A stretch of DNA of 64,000 nucleotides from a virus: the IMG/VR virus record IMGVR_UViG_3300021437_000011, positions 1-64,000 of that record; one strand, written 5' to 3'. A model generated the notes under the pieces. It was not told the DNA's origin. It made no database searches and saw only the letters and a program-made list of their open reading frames with translations. Shown one piece after another: positions 35,697-44,220 of the stretch (positions are counted from its first letter, which is position 1; every line of letters starts with the position of its first letter). Position numbers and translations under genes: made by a program.

Positions 35697-36484
35697 TGCG
35701 GGTTGCTCTTTGGGCCGTCAACCTCGCGCCGGCCGTCCCAAGCTTGGCGGCGTGGCTCGAAATAGTCAGATCTCGCGTTGACGAAGCTGTACGGGTCGGC
35801 GCGGAAATTCTGATCATGCCCGAATATGCGTGCATGGCTTGGCTCGACCACAAACCGCGCGACTGCGACGCGTCGCATGAAATCGCATGGATGGGCGAGC
35901 AGGCTCCCAAGGTCATGGGAGAAATCAAGGACATGGCGGCGGCTCGGCGCATCGCAGTTTTGCCTGGGACGTGGCCTGCTCCTGGCCGCCATGAGGGGTG
36001 GGTCAACCGGGCCTGTCTGATGCTTCCCGATGGCCGGAGCCTGATTCAGGACAAGCTCCATCCCATTCCGACGGAGCGTGATCACGATGGCTGGATGATT
36101 GAGCCTGGAGAGGACTTCAACGTTATCACTTGGCGAGGAGTTCGCATCGCAATCATGATTTGCCATGACGTGCAATCAGTTGAGCTCGCGAAGCGCGCGG
36201 CGTTTATCGGAATAGACCTCGTGCTTGTCCCCACTATGACGGAGCACGAGAAGGGACTAATGGGCCACAAGGCGATATTCGCGGCGGCAAAAACTCATGC
36301 TGAAAAATATAAAAGATCGGTATGCGCCGTTGGGGCTATTGGGACTCAGGTATTGCTTGATCGCCATGAACCCAATATTGGCGGAGCTGCTGTATACAAA
36401 TGGAAAAGCGTTATCGCTAATATTGGCCCTTCATCAAATAGCGCTAACACATTCGGGCCTATGATTATAGGGAATATTTCATGA
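35696..36484 (+). CDS. Nitrilase-family C-N hydrolase, 263 aa
   Basis: ATG 35696 overlaps the portal stop. The nitrilase triad is visible: E43 (ILIMPEYAC), K120 (LIQDKLHPIPTE, with E127) and C156 (IMICHDVQ). The N-terminus RVALWAVNLAP and the GTW and RAAFIGIDLVLVPTMT segments fit the alpha-beta-beta-alpha fold. Such enzymes cleave amides or nitriles, including formyl or amidated compounds. A metabolic hydrolase inside a capsid gene cluster is unusual; it might act on a cell-wall or sugar-amide substrate, or on a deformylation step. The substrate cannot be read from sequence. Confidence 0.85.
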   Translation: MRVALWAVNLAPAVPSLAAWLEIVRSRVDEAVRVGAEILIMPEYACMAWLDHKPRDCDASHEIAWMGEQAPKVMGEIKDMAAARRIAVLPGTWPAPGRHEGWVNRACLMLPDGRSLIQDKLHPIPTERDHDGWMIEPGEDFNVITWRGVRIAIMICHDVQSVELAKRAAFIGIDLVLVPTMTEHEKGLMGHKAIFAAAKTHAEKYKRSVCAVGAIGTQVLLDRHEPNIGGAAVYKWKSVIANIGPSSNSANTFGPMIIGNIS

Positions 36485-36514
36485 TAAATGCTTCGAAGCT
36501 GATTGGGGACCGAC

Positions 36515-37117
36515 GTGGTTAATTATTTACTGAGCCCTGACTATTTCATTATGACCGAACTCGGTCATAGACTTACTGACGGCGCGGGAAGCGCAATCCT
36601 TATCTATGACATTCCCGCGGCTCTTTTGGATGATGATGACGCAAACATAGTCCGGAAGCCCTCACGCCCCAAGATTAGGCCGGACTATTCCATTTACAAC
36701 AATCCAGGACCACGGAAACAACCCGAAGCGCTTGCTGATGGAGAGATCGGAGAGGGGTGGCCTGAGATTGAGTCTCTCAGCGGCCCCGAACTCGCTGAGG
36801 CCCCAGAACCGCCTCCAAGCGAAACGCTCCACTCACAGCCGGTCAATGTGGCGGCGCTTTTGCCAGCAGAGCATCTTAATCTTCTCGCAAAATCGTGGGC
36901 GCACGCCGTTTATCAGCCAAAAGTAGAGCCAATTTTCCAGTTGCCGCCCCAGCGGGTGAACCAGCACGCCGACAGCGCATTTTCCTCAATTGTTCACATG
37001 GCGCTGAATGCTCCGAAACGGGAAACTTTTCAACCGTGGACGTTGAGAGGCGCTCTCTGGGCGCATGAATGGGGAAAAATCGTGGGACATGTGAAAAAGT
37101 CAGGGAGGCGGAAATAG
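36515..37117 (+). CDS. Hypothetical late protein, 200 aa
   Basis: I take GTG 36515 (GGGGA upstream) rather than TTG 36503. N-terminal ~55 residues form a globular start (NYLLSPDYFIMTELGHRLTD). A long Pro/Glu-rich linker follows (LAEAPEPPPSETLHSQPVNV). The C-terminal ~80 residues hold Trp-rich segments (LNLLAKSWAHAVYQPKVEPI; WTLRGALWAHEWGKIVGHVK). No family recognised; position between portal and scaffold suggests a head-assembly factor. Confidence 0.6.
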   Translation: MVNYLLSPDYFIMTELGHRLTDGAGSAILIYDIPAALLDDDDANIVRKPSRPKIRPDYSIYNNPGPRKQPEALADGEIGEGWPEIESLSGPELAEAPEPPPSETLHSQPVNVAALLPAEHLNLLAKSWAHAVYQPKVEPIFQLPPQRVNQHADSAFSSIVHMALNAPKRETFQPWTLRGALWAHEWGKIVGHVKKSGRRK

Positions 37118-37119
37118 CA

Positions 37120-37440
37120 ATGACGACATGGGTTTATCGCCCTGATCATCCACAGGCGAGCGAGCGGGGCATGGTTCGCAAAGACATTTTAGAAGGATAT
37201 GCTCCATACGGAGAGTCTGCCTACGTAATATCCGATATTATGGATTTAACACGGCACATGGCCACGGGTAAATACCATACAAGCAAGTCAGAATTCAGGA
37301 AAGATACTCGGAACAGCGGCTGCATTGAGGTCGGAAACGATACTGGATGCATGCTCAAGCCGAGAGCGCCCCTTACGCCAAGTAGAGAAGAACGAAGACA
37401 TCACATACAACAAGCAATAAATTACTTGCGTTCAAAATAG
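37120..37440 (+). CDS. Hypothetical late protein, 106 aa
   Basis: ATG 37120 with GGGAGG upstream. Contains MTTWVYRPDHPQASERGMVR, then a segment with Tyr/Ser/Asp (GYAPYGESAYVISDIMDLTR), GKYHTSKSEFRKDTR and a helical basic tail. The arrangement (hydrated, Asp/His/Arg-rich) might be a small nuclease-like or regulatory fold, but I find no secure motif. It precedes the scaffold gene. Confidence 0.6.
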   Translation: MTTWVYRPDHPQASERGMVRKDILEGYAPYGESAYVISDIMDLTRHMATGKYHTSKSEFRKDTRNSGCIEVGNDTGCMLKPRAPLTPSREERRHHIQQAINYLRSK

Positions 37441-37460
37441 AATAAGCATATTTTCCAAGA

Positions 37461-38756
37461 ATGACTGACGAAAAACAGCAAATTGACGCTATCGTTCCGG
37501 CAGAAGAGAAGGCTCCCCCACAGGGCTCCTCTCAAAAAGCCGACATTTCTCAGGGCAAACCCCAAAGTTTGCGCGAGACTTTGCGCGAGACGATCCTTGC
37601 GGCCAAGAAGGAAGCCGAGAGCAAATCGGAGCAGCAAGCCGAGAAAGCCAAGGAACCCGAAAAATCGGAGAAGTCTGAGGCTGATCCGCCCGAGAAAGAA
37701 GTCAAAAAAGCTGAAACGCCAGCTCCAGCCGATGAGGCCGACAAGCCAAAGGGCGATGAGCTCAAGTCAAAAGTTTCAGACGAAAAGGAAGAAGGGGCTA
37801 AGGGACAGGAGAAATCCACTCTTAAACCTCCAGCGTCCTGGTCGAAAAGTAGTCGCGCCGAATGGGACACTCTCCCAGAATCAATACAAAAAACGATTCT
37901 GAAGCGGGAGGAAGACACCGCACGAGGCGTTGAGGAATTAAGGAAGAAACAGCAAGACGAGATCAGTTCCTGGAAAACCAGACATTCCGATGTTGAGGAA
38001 GCTATACGCCCGTACGAAGACGCCATCCAACAATCAGGACGGACAAAAGGCCAAGTTGTCAAGGACCTGCTTGATTGGAATATGGCTCTTGTTGGGCCGC
38101 ATAAGCTTCAGGCGTTCCAGGCGCTAGCGAGATCGTTTGGCGTTGATATGTCTCAACTCTCCGGTGTAGCTGCTGCGCATAGCGCCTTAGATGCATCGCA
38201 AACCGACTCGCCTCCCCCCGTTCAGGCTCCAGTTGTTGACCGTTCCTGGGAGCCTGCTATCCGAAGCGTAGCGCAACGTCTTGAACAGTTCGAACAGGCC
38301 ACTGCCGCACAACGGCAGGCAGCCGCCGAACAGGTCGTTCATAACTGGGCGAAGGACAAGACGCACTTCGAACGAGTACGTGTACTGATGGCTCAACTGG
38401 TGGACAACGACGCTAAGATGGGCGGCGTCCGATTCCTAAGGAACGGACAAATCGACATGGATGCGGCGTATGAAGCAGCAGTATGGGCCGACCCTGAAGT
38501 GCGCGCCGATCTTCTGAAAGAGCAGCGGGAGGAGCATGAGGCCGCGGTGAAAACCGCCGCAGAAAAAGCGAAAGCCGACGCCGACGCCAGATTGCTGGCG
38601 GAAAAAGCGAAAGCCGACGCTGAAAAGGCAAGGAGGGCGGCTGTAAGTCTGCGCCCGAGCGCCCCAATTTCGGGGGTTAACGGTGCGGCGCCCGGAACTA
38701 TCGCCACGCGAGAAACGGTTCGCGACAGCATCAAGAGGGCTTTGAGCGGCATGTAA
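37461..38756 (+). CDS. Probable head scaffolding protein, 431 aa
   Basis: ATG 37461, directly before the major capsid gene. Residues about 15-140 are highly charged, Glu/Lys/Pro/Ala-rich and probably disordered. Residues about 145-330 are helical (WSKSSRAEWDTLPESIQKTI; VAQRLEQFEQATAAQRQAAA). Residues about 350-405 form a Lys/Ala/Glu coiled coil. Composition, size and position fit a scaffolding protein, which shapes the prohead and leaves on packaging. Sequence homology was not established. Confidence 0.7.
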   Translation: MTDEKQQIDAIVPAEEKAPPQGSSQKADISQGKPQSLRETLRETILAAKKEAESKSEQQAEKAKEPEKSEKSEADPPEKEVKKAETPAPADEADKPKGDELKSKVSDEKEEGAKGQEKSTLKPPASWSKSSRAEWDTLPESIQKTILKREEDTARGVEELRKKQQDEISSWKTRHSDVEEAIRPYEDAIQQSGRTKGQVVKDLLDWNMALVGPHKLQAFQALARSFGVDMSQLSGVAAAHSALDASQTDSPPPVQAPVVDRSWEPAIRSVAQRLEQFEQATAAQRQAAAEQVVHNWAKDKTHFERVRVLMAQLVDNDAKMGGVRFLRNGQIDMDAAYEAAVWADPEVRADLLKEQREEHEAAVKTAAEKAKADADARLLAEKAKADAEKARRAAVSLRPSAPISGVNGAAPGTIATRETVRDSIKRALSGM

Positions 38757-38783
38757 CCCGGCGTATCGGAACGGGAAAAGAAC

Positions 38784-39815
38784 ATGGCCGTACCTGGCCT
38801 TTCAGAAATCGTGACAACCACGCTGCGAAACCGCACCGGGGTGTTGCAGGACAACGTCAGTAGGAATAATGCGTTACTGGCTCGTCTCAACAAAAAAGGT
38901 CGAGTGAAGACGTTTTCAGGCGGTAGAACTATTGTTCAAGAGCTTGATTACGCCAACAATCAGACCTTCGTCTGGTATAGTGGGTATCAGACGCTAAACA
39001 TTAACCCAAGCCAAGTATTCACGGCTGCTGAATTCCCGATTCGTCAAGCTGCTCTTGCTATCTCCATCTCTGGCCTTGAGGAGATACAGAACAGCGGCGA
39101 AGAGGCTATTATTGATCTGCTTGAATCCCGTATCGAGAACGGCGAACGCACGTTCCTGAACGGGCTGAGCATGGGCATTTACGGAGACGGCTCGACCGCC
39201 AACTCAATTGGCGGGCTGCAGCTTCTTGTCGCAGCCTCTCCAGCGACGGGGACCGTCGGCGGCATTGACCGCTCCCAATGGCCATTTTTCCGTAATATCT
39301 CGTTCTCGGCGCTGACGAATGGCGGCGCGGCGGCGAGCGCGGCGAATATCCTCTCGTACATGGATAGCTTGTGGGTGCAGTTGATTCGTGGTCGCGACGC
39401 CCCGGATCTGATCGTCGCCGACAACAATATGTACAAATACTACCTCCAGGCGCTTCAGTCTATTCAGCGCATCACAACTGAGGGCTCTGCTCCCGAGCTG
39501 GCCGAGGCTGGCTTCCAGACTCTAAAGTACATGTCTGCTGACGTGGTGTTGGATGGTGGATATCAGGGCCAAGCTACTGATCCACTCCCATATAAAATGT
39601 CCACAGACACCAGTGCAGTTGGCGGTTCTCCGGCTAACACCATGTACTTCCTTAATACAAACTACCTGCACTATAGACCTTCTGCTCAGAGAAACATGGT
39701 TCCACTTGATCCAGATAGGTTTTCTGTGAACCAGGATGCTATGGTAAAGCTTATCGGCTGGGCAGGTAACATGACGCTAAGTAACGCGTTCCTGCAAGGT
39801 CTCATAACTACATAA
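38784..39815 (+). CDS. Major capsid protein, 343 aa
   Basis: ATG 38784. N-terminus MAVPGLSEIVTTTLRNRTGV, then GRTIVQELDYANNQTFVWYS, SRIENGERTFLNGLSMGIYG (long spine-like helix) and a C-terminal strand-rich part ending WAGNMTLSNAFLQGLIT. Size, position after the scaffold gene and the balance of a long helix with beta regions fit HK97-fold capsid proteins of podovirus type. A 10-bp hairpin lies just after the stop. Confidence 0.8.
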   Translation: MAVPGLSEIVTTTLRNRTGVLQDNVSRNNALLARLNKKGRVKTFSGGRTIVQELDYANNQTFVWYSGYQTLNINPSQVFTAAEFPIRQAALAISISGLEEIQNSGEEAIIDLLESRIENGERTFLNGLSMGIYGDGSTANSIGGLQLLVAASPATGTVGGIDRSQWPFFRNISFSALTNGGAAASAANILSYMDSLWVQLIRGRDAPDLIVADNNMYKYYLQALQSIQRITTEGSAPELAEAGFQTLKYMSADVVLDGGYQGQATDPLPYKMSTDTSAVGGSPANTMYFLNTNYLHYRPSAQRNMVPLDPDRFSVNQDAMVKLIGWAGNMTLSNAFLQGLITT

Positions 39816-39838
39816 TACTACTCGGTGTGTATTATGTA
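39809..39838 (+). terminator. Hairpin after the capsid gene
   Basis: TACATAATAC (39809-39818) and GTATTATGTA (39829-39838) form a perfect 10-bp AT-rich stem with a 10-base loop that includes the capsid stop codon. Not a normal GC-rich terminator, but it could protect the capsid mRNA or limit readthrough. Confidence 0.55.
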
Positions 39839-39865
39839 CAATACTTTGGTGCAAAGGAAAATACT

Positions 39866-40417
39866 ATGTCCGTCCGTACGAGATGGTACACCGAGGACAA
39901 CAAACTCGGTGTAGACCTTAACAATACAGAGGCGGCGATCGCGGTTACAACGTATCCCGAGTTCCCCGCCAACAGGATCGCCCTGGGCGAGCAGGTTCAG
40001 GGCGTTGGCGGATCGCGGTGGATGTATGTCGTCGCGTCGGCCACCGTGAGCGCGAACAACCTTATTGCGATCAGTCCGGCTGGCGCGACGGAGTTTCATG
40101 CGGAGAGCCTTACATCCGCGCATGTCGCCTCCGGAATCTACTCGTTCGGGATTTCCCAGATGTCAGTCGCGGCGGCGGCTACGGGGGAGGCGTTCTGGGC
40201 GCTTCTGGAGGCCCGCTCGGGGGCTGCGATCAACTGCGTGTCCTCGTGCGTCGCTGGCGCTCAGCTCTATCTGTATCCGGGGCAAGCCGGGAAGATCACC
40301 ACAACGGCTACCGGGTATTTCATTCTGGGACTTTATGCAGTCAGCCCGATGACGGTGACAACTGCTACGGTTGACGTTGTCGTCTTGAGAGAAATCTACG
40401 TTACGGCATCAGCATAA
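39866..40417 (+). CDS. Probable head decoration protein, 183 aa
   Basis: ATG 39866 has AAAGGAAA upstream; preferred to the start at 39827, which lies in the hairpin. The N-terminus is MSVRTRWYTEDNKLGVDLNN. The rest is beta-rich with Ala, Gly, Thr and Val (FGISQMSVAAAATGEAFWAL; LYLYPGQAGKITTTATGYFI), a pattern common in capsid decoration or cement proteins. It directly follows the capsid gene. Assignment by position and composition only. Confidence 0.6.
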   Translation: MSVRTRWYTEDNKLGVDLNNTEAAIAVTTYPEFPANRIALGEQVQGVGGSRWMYVVASATVSANNLIAISPAGATEFHAESLTSAHVASGIYSFGISQMSVAAAATGEAFWALLEARSGAAINCVSSCVAGAQLYLYPGQAGKITTTATGYFILGLYAVSPMTVTTATVDVVVLREIYVTASA

Positions 40418-40426
40418 GGCGTTATC

Positions 40427-41305
40427 GTGAGCGAAGCAAAAGAATTGCCGTTCGTTCTACTGGCTGGAGTCAACACTGTTGCGGCGACTCCAGCCGATAT
40501 TTCGAAGCAAAATATTCCGGTCAACATAGCGAGAGGCCATACGCGTCTTCATATGTTGCCGGAGTTTCAAAAAGTAAAAGGTGAAAATGTACCGATCGCC
40601 CTTGTTGGCGGCGGTCCATCCATTAAGGACACTATTGACGAAGTAAGGAGTTTCAGGCACGTCATAGCGTGCGGATCTTCACATGATTATCTGGTGGAAA
40701 GTGGGATTGTTCCGGAGTATTGCGCTATATGTGATCCAGATCCGATCATGGCTAACTATTTGAGAAAACCACAGACAGAGACAAAATATCTTGTGGCTAG
40801 CAGTTCAGACGCATCCGTGTTCGACGCGTTGGCTGGAATGCAGATAGTTTTGTGGCATTGCGCCCCAGTGGACAAAGAGTTTATGGATGAAGTTGATCCT
40901 GGTTGGCACATGGTTGGCGGAGGATGCACGGTGGGTTTGAGGGCAATCTCAATTTCTATCGTGCTTGGTTATACAAATATTCACTTTTTTGGATTTGATA
41001 GCTGTCTTGGCGAAGATGGAAGCCATCACGCGTATAGCTTTACTGATGAAAGTGAATCTCTGGGGGATATATTCTGCGTTAAGATTGGATCTTCCATGAG
41101 TGGTCCAGATGAAGACTCTAACATGTTCAGATGCGCTGGATATCAGCTTGCGCAAGCTGATCACTTCAAAAAATTTGTGGAGATGTACGGCAAGATATTC
41201 ACGCCGACATTCCACGGAACAGGGCTGCTCCCCGCATTGTGGAGCGACATAAAGGCCAAAGCCGAGGCAATGACGGCAACTGAAGTTCATGAGGAATTAC
41301 AATGA
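40427..41305 (+). CDS. DUF115/Maf-like putative glycosyltransferase, 292 aa (copy 1)
   Basis: GTG 40427. Residues about 58-110 carry the DUF115 core: VPIALVGGGPSIKDTIDEVR, a CGSSHDYLVESGIVPEYC-type strand, ICDPDP, and later GGGCTVGLRAI with HFFGFDSC. This family includes Maf enzymes that attach pseudaminic or legionaminic acid to flagellin, and MptE-like enzymes. A paralogue lies at 42069. With the sugar genes at 60.4-64 kb, modification of a virion protein or host surface by a nonulosonic acid is plausible. Substrate and acceptor cannot be deduced. Confidence 0.7.
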   Translation: MSEAKELPFVLLAGVNTVAATPADISKQNIPVNIARGHTRLHMLPEFQKVKGENVPIALVGGGPSIKDTIDEVRSFRHVIACGSSHDYLVESGIVPEYCAICDPDPIMANYLRKPQTETKYLVASSSDASVFDALAGMQIVLWHCAPVDKEFMDEVDPGWHMVGGGCTVGLRAISISIVLGYTNIHFFGFDSCLGEDGSHHAYSFTDESESLGDIFCVKIGSSMSGPDEDSNMFRCAGYQLAQADHFKKFVEMYGKIFTPTFHGTGLLPALWSDIKAKAEAMTATEVHEELQ

Positions 41306-42072
41306 GTTATGGAGAGGCTCTTCCCACCCATACTGCGATCGATTGGAAAGGCCACGTCGGCTTGGCCCAATATGGGGACGACTCGCGCACGATTGCGCTG
41401 TTTTACAATCGATCCGTACACAACCCGATCAAATCGGAGCATGCGGGGACGCCGATCCATGACGACGTGGATTATGTGCGCATTCACCAGCCTGGCGAGC
41501 GCCTCAATATCATTGACCGGCCAGTGACAGCGGCTGACCGCGCCCGCTTTCCCCGTCAGTGGTCTGATTATATTGGGAATAGAGAGCAAATCCCCGATGG
41601 AACCCCGATTGATTTGCTGTTCCCTGCGCATCCCAACGTGGGGGCCAATCTTCGCGGCGTCGGCGTCCATACGATTGAGCAGTGCGCCAAGCTCAGCGGA
41701 CACGCCATGGATGTTATTGGGATGGGCGCTCAGGAATATGTCAATCGGGCCACTGAGTATTTGGAGAACGCGGAGAAGGGCGTGGGGCTGCACAAGCTGC
41801 ATCGGGAGCTGGAGGAGCGCGACTCTCAGATCAGAATCCTCCATTCGCAAGTGGGCTCGCTCAAGGGACAGCTCGACCAATTGTTGAGCTCGATCCAAAG
41901 CGCCAGCGTCAATCCTGTGGCGCTCAGGATGATTCCTGCAGAGATCGCTGGGGCCGTCGCCGCTCCACCTGGCACGGCTCAGCACGATTTCATGACGCCC
42001 CCCGGCTTCGGCAAGCGAAAGGGGCGAGGAAAAACGTCAACAGGGCCTTCCGAGAGCGAGGCGGCGCAGTGA
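41302..42072 (+). CDS. Late virion-associated protein, 256 aa
   Basis: ATG 41302 overlaps the DUF115 stop, and its own stop overlaps the next DUF115 gene. The N-terminal part is globular (THTAIDWKGHVGLAQYGDDS; DYVRIHQPGERLNIIDRPVT; RARFPRQWSDYIG). Residues about 165-200 are a coiled coil (LHRELEERDSQIRILHSQVG). The tail is basic and disordered. Likely a structural or accessory protein acting with the two glycosyltransferase-like neighbours, perhaps as their acceptor; that is inference. Confidence 0.6.
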   Translation: MSYGEALPTHTAIDWKGHVGLAQYGDDSRTIALFYNRSVHNPIKSEHAGTPIHDDVDYVRIHQPGERLNIIDRPVTAADRARFPRQWSDYIGNREQIPDGTPIDLLFPAHPNVGANLRGVGVHTIEQCAKLSGHAMDVIGMGAQEYVNRATEYLENAEKGVGLHKLHRELEERDSQIRILHSQVGSLKGQLDQLLSSIQSASVNPVALRMIPAEIAGAVAAPPGTAQHDFMTPPGFGKRKGRGKTSTGPSESEAAQ

Positions 42073-42869
42073 AGCGGCTTGACGGCGTGAACGTTGTCGC
42101 CGCCGCCTCTCCCGAGGTTTTCTCGGCGAATATCGCGGCGAATTGCCGCCGCGAATTGCCCGATATTCATGAGCTTCCAGAGTGGCGGGAGCGCATGCCC
42201 ATCGCGCTGGTCGGCGGCGGTCCGTCGCTTGCAGGACATCTGGATGAGCTGAAGCGCTACAACCTGATCATGGCGTGCGGTTCGGCGCATGACTACGTCG
42301 CCAGCCAAGGCGTTGAGCCCCGATGGGCGGTCTGTTGTGATCCGGACCCGGCTGCGGCGGCGTATTACAGGAAACCAGTAAAATCATGCACCTATCTCAT
42401 AGCGTCGGCGTGTTCCGGGGCAGTGTTCGACGCCCTGAAGGGGCATCATGTGGTGCGGTGGCATTCGGGCGGGTCCAACTTGTCGTCAGAGGTCTGGGGA
42501 GACGGCCGGAAAATCATCGTCGGCGGCGGCTGCACCGTTGGGACGCGCGCCTTCATGCTCGCGATCTGCTTCGGCTTTTCGACCATCCACTTTTTCGGCT
42601 TTGACGGCTGCGTGAGCGATGAACGTCACCACGCCTACGATTTCGCCGCAGATGATCCATTTGATGTGGGCGAGATGGTTGACGTGCGGCTCGGCGCTCC
42701 TGATGGCCCAGCCTATCGAATGGCTGGCTACATGCTTGGGCAACTCTTTGATTTTGACAGGCTCATCGGAAAATTTGGGGGCCGAATGGATCTGACCGTA
42801 CACGGCGGCGGACCGTTGTTCGATCTCGTAAAATACGCAAAGGAAAAGAAAAATGCCGAAGAAGAGTGA
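42069..42869 (+). CDS. DUF115/Maf-like putative glycosyltransferase, 266 aa (copy 2)
   Basis: GTG 42069. It is clearly homologous to the gene at 40427: MPIALVGGGPSLAGHLDELK, ACGSAHDYVASQGVEPRWAV, CCDPDPAAAAYYRKP, IIVGGGCTVGTRAFM, HFFGFDGC. The two copies differ in length and N-terminus but keep all core motifs, so both are probably active. Tandem copies may recognise different acceptors or add sugars in sequence. As with copy 1, the function is inferred from the Maf/DUF115 family. Confidence 0.7.
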   Translation: MKRLDGVNVVAAASPEVFSANIAANCRRELPDIHELPEWRERMPIALVGGGPSLAGHLDELKRYNLIMACGSAHDYVASQGVEPRWAVCCDPDPAAAAYYRKPVKSCTYLIASACSGAVFDALKGHHVVRWHSGGSNLSSEVWGDGRKIIVGGGCTVGTRAFMLAICFGFSTIHFFGFDGCVSDERHHAYDFAADDPFDVGEMVDVRLGAPDGPAYRMAGYMLGQLFDFDRLIGKFGGRMDLTVHGGGPLFDLVKYAKEKKNAEEE

Positions 42870-43248
42870 CTTGATGGGCCTCGGTATGCCCGTGTTCCTG
42901 GCTCAGAGGATGGCGACGGAGCCCAGCTTAGTTACGGCCGCAGGCGTCACCCGCGCCAGCGCTACGCCGATCAATGGGGATCAGTATCTTGTTGTGATGA
43001 TTGGCTCGAATGCTGGCGGCGGGTTTCAGTTGCCCTCGATTGGCGGCCAGAACGGGTGTTTGCTGGGCGACGATTTCACTATCAACGCGCTGTACGCAAC
43101 GGCAAGCCTTTACCCAGGCCCTGGCTGCACGATTTCCATCGGCGCGGGAAGTTATTCCACAGGAACCGCTGTTCCCATTGAGCTGCATACCGCCTCCTCG
43201 TTTTATCCCGTCACCGCGACCCAGTGGATCGGGGTGAAGGGAGGATAA
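42853..43248 (+). CDS. Hypothetical structural protein, 131 aa
   Basis: ATG 42853, overlapping the preceding gene by 17 bases. Beta-rich and Gly/Ala/Thr/Ser-rich (TPINGDQYLVVMIGSNAGGG; CTISIGAGSYSTGTAVPIEL). The pattern recalls small phage head or tail decoration proteins. It precedes the adaptor gene. No family recognised. Confidence 0.6.
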   Translation: MPKKSDLMGLGMPVFLAQRMATEPSLVTAAGVTRASATPINGDQYLVVMIGSNAGGGFQLPSIGGQNGCLLGDDFTINALYATASLYPGPGCTISIGAGSYSTGTAVPIELHTASSFYPVTATQWIGVKGG

Positions 43249-43251
43249 TCA

Positions 43252-44214
43252 ATGGCTGCGCCCAAGACTCTGCTGCAAATTGTAAACACAGCTCAGCAAG
43301 AGCTTGGGCTGCCTCAGTCCTCTGCCGTTATAGGCAATACGGATTTTACGACTATTCAAATGCTTGCCTTGCTCAATGCGGCGGGAGAGGAGTTGCGCGA
43401 TCACCCTGAGGGCGGTTGGACGCAGATGCGCACCGAGTTCAATCTGGTTGTCACCGTCCCGATAACAACGACTGGGGACACAACGGTGAACTCGGCCGTC
43501 ATTGTGAATATTCCGAGCACCACGGGATTGGCCGCTGGCTCCTGGATGTGCTCGGGGCCGAATATTCCAACAGCCGCGCGCATCAAGAGCGTGGACAGCG
43601 CCACGCAGGTGACGCTGACGATGAATGTAACTGGGACTGCGCCAGGGGTCTCGCTTGTCTTCTCCAACGACACATATTCGCTGCCAGCCGATTTTAAGTC
43701 CTACATCAACCGAACATGGTGGGACAGGACGAATCGTTGGGAGTTGCTCGGCCCTGACAGCCCGCAAATGGATCAGTGGCACCGATCTGGAATTGTCGTG
43801 ACTGGCCCCAGACGGCATTGGCGGCAACTGGGAAAAGTCGGGGCGCAATATCGGATCTGGCCTCAGCCGTCGGAGATCTCCACCCCTCTCCAGCTCGTTT
43901 ATGAATATCTTAGCGACTCGTGGGTCAATGTTGGCGGCCTCGGGCAGCAATTCTCAGCCGCATTTACATCAGATACGGACACGCCGGTCCTTGATGACCG
44001 AGCTCTTATCTTATCGCTCAAATACAGGTTTTGGGGGCAGAAAGGCTTCAATTATCTCCCTATGCAACAAGAGTATGTTGACTGGGTTGATAGACTTGTG
44101 GGCCGTGATGGAGGTTCTGGAAGCATAAGTTTGGTAAAACGCCAGCATCCTTTGTTTATATCTCCTTCTGCTGTGCAGGATGGGTTCTTCCCAGGCCCGG
44201 TTTCACCTCCATAA
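43252..44214 (+). CDS. Head-tail adaptor, tail-tubular-A-like, 320 aa
   Basis: ATG 43252 directly follows the previous stop. The N-terminus (KTLLQIVNTAQQELGLPQSS, then a helix LLNAAGEELRDH) is like that of podovirus adaptor or tail-tubular-A proteins. A beta-rich insertion follows (residues ~75-145). The RQLGKVGAQYRIWPQPSE segment and C-terminal helices (QQEYVDWVDRLVGRDGGSGS) are also typical. It would sit below the portal ring. Confidence 0.7.
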   Translation: MAAPKTLLQIVNTAQQELGLPQSSAVIGNTDFTTIQMLALLNAAGEELRDHPEGGWTQMRTEFNLVVTVPITTTGDTTVNSAVIVNIPSTTGLAAGSWMCSGPNIPTAARIKSVDSATQVTLTMNVTGTAPGVSLVFSNDTYSLPADFKSYINRTWWDRTNRWELLGPDSPQMDQWHRSGIVVTGPRRHWRQLGKVGAQYRIWPQPSEISTPLQLVYEYLSDSWVNVGGLGQQFSAAFTSDTDTPVLDDRALILSLKYRFWGQKGFNYLPMQQEYVDWVDRLVGRDGGSGSISLVKRQHPLFISPSAVQDGFFPGPVSPP

Positions 44215-44220
44215 TGCGTC

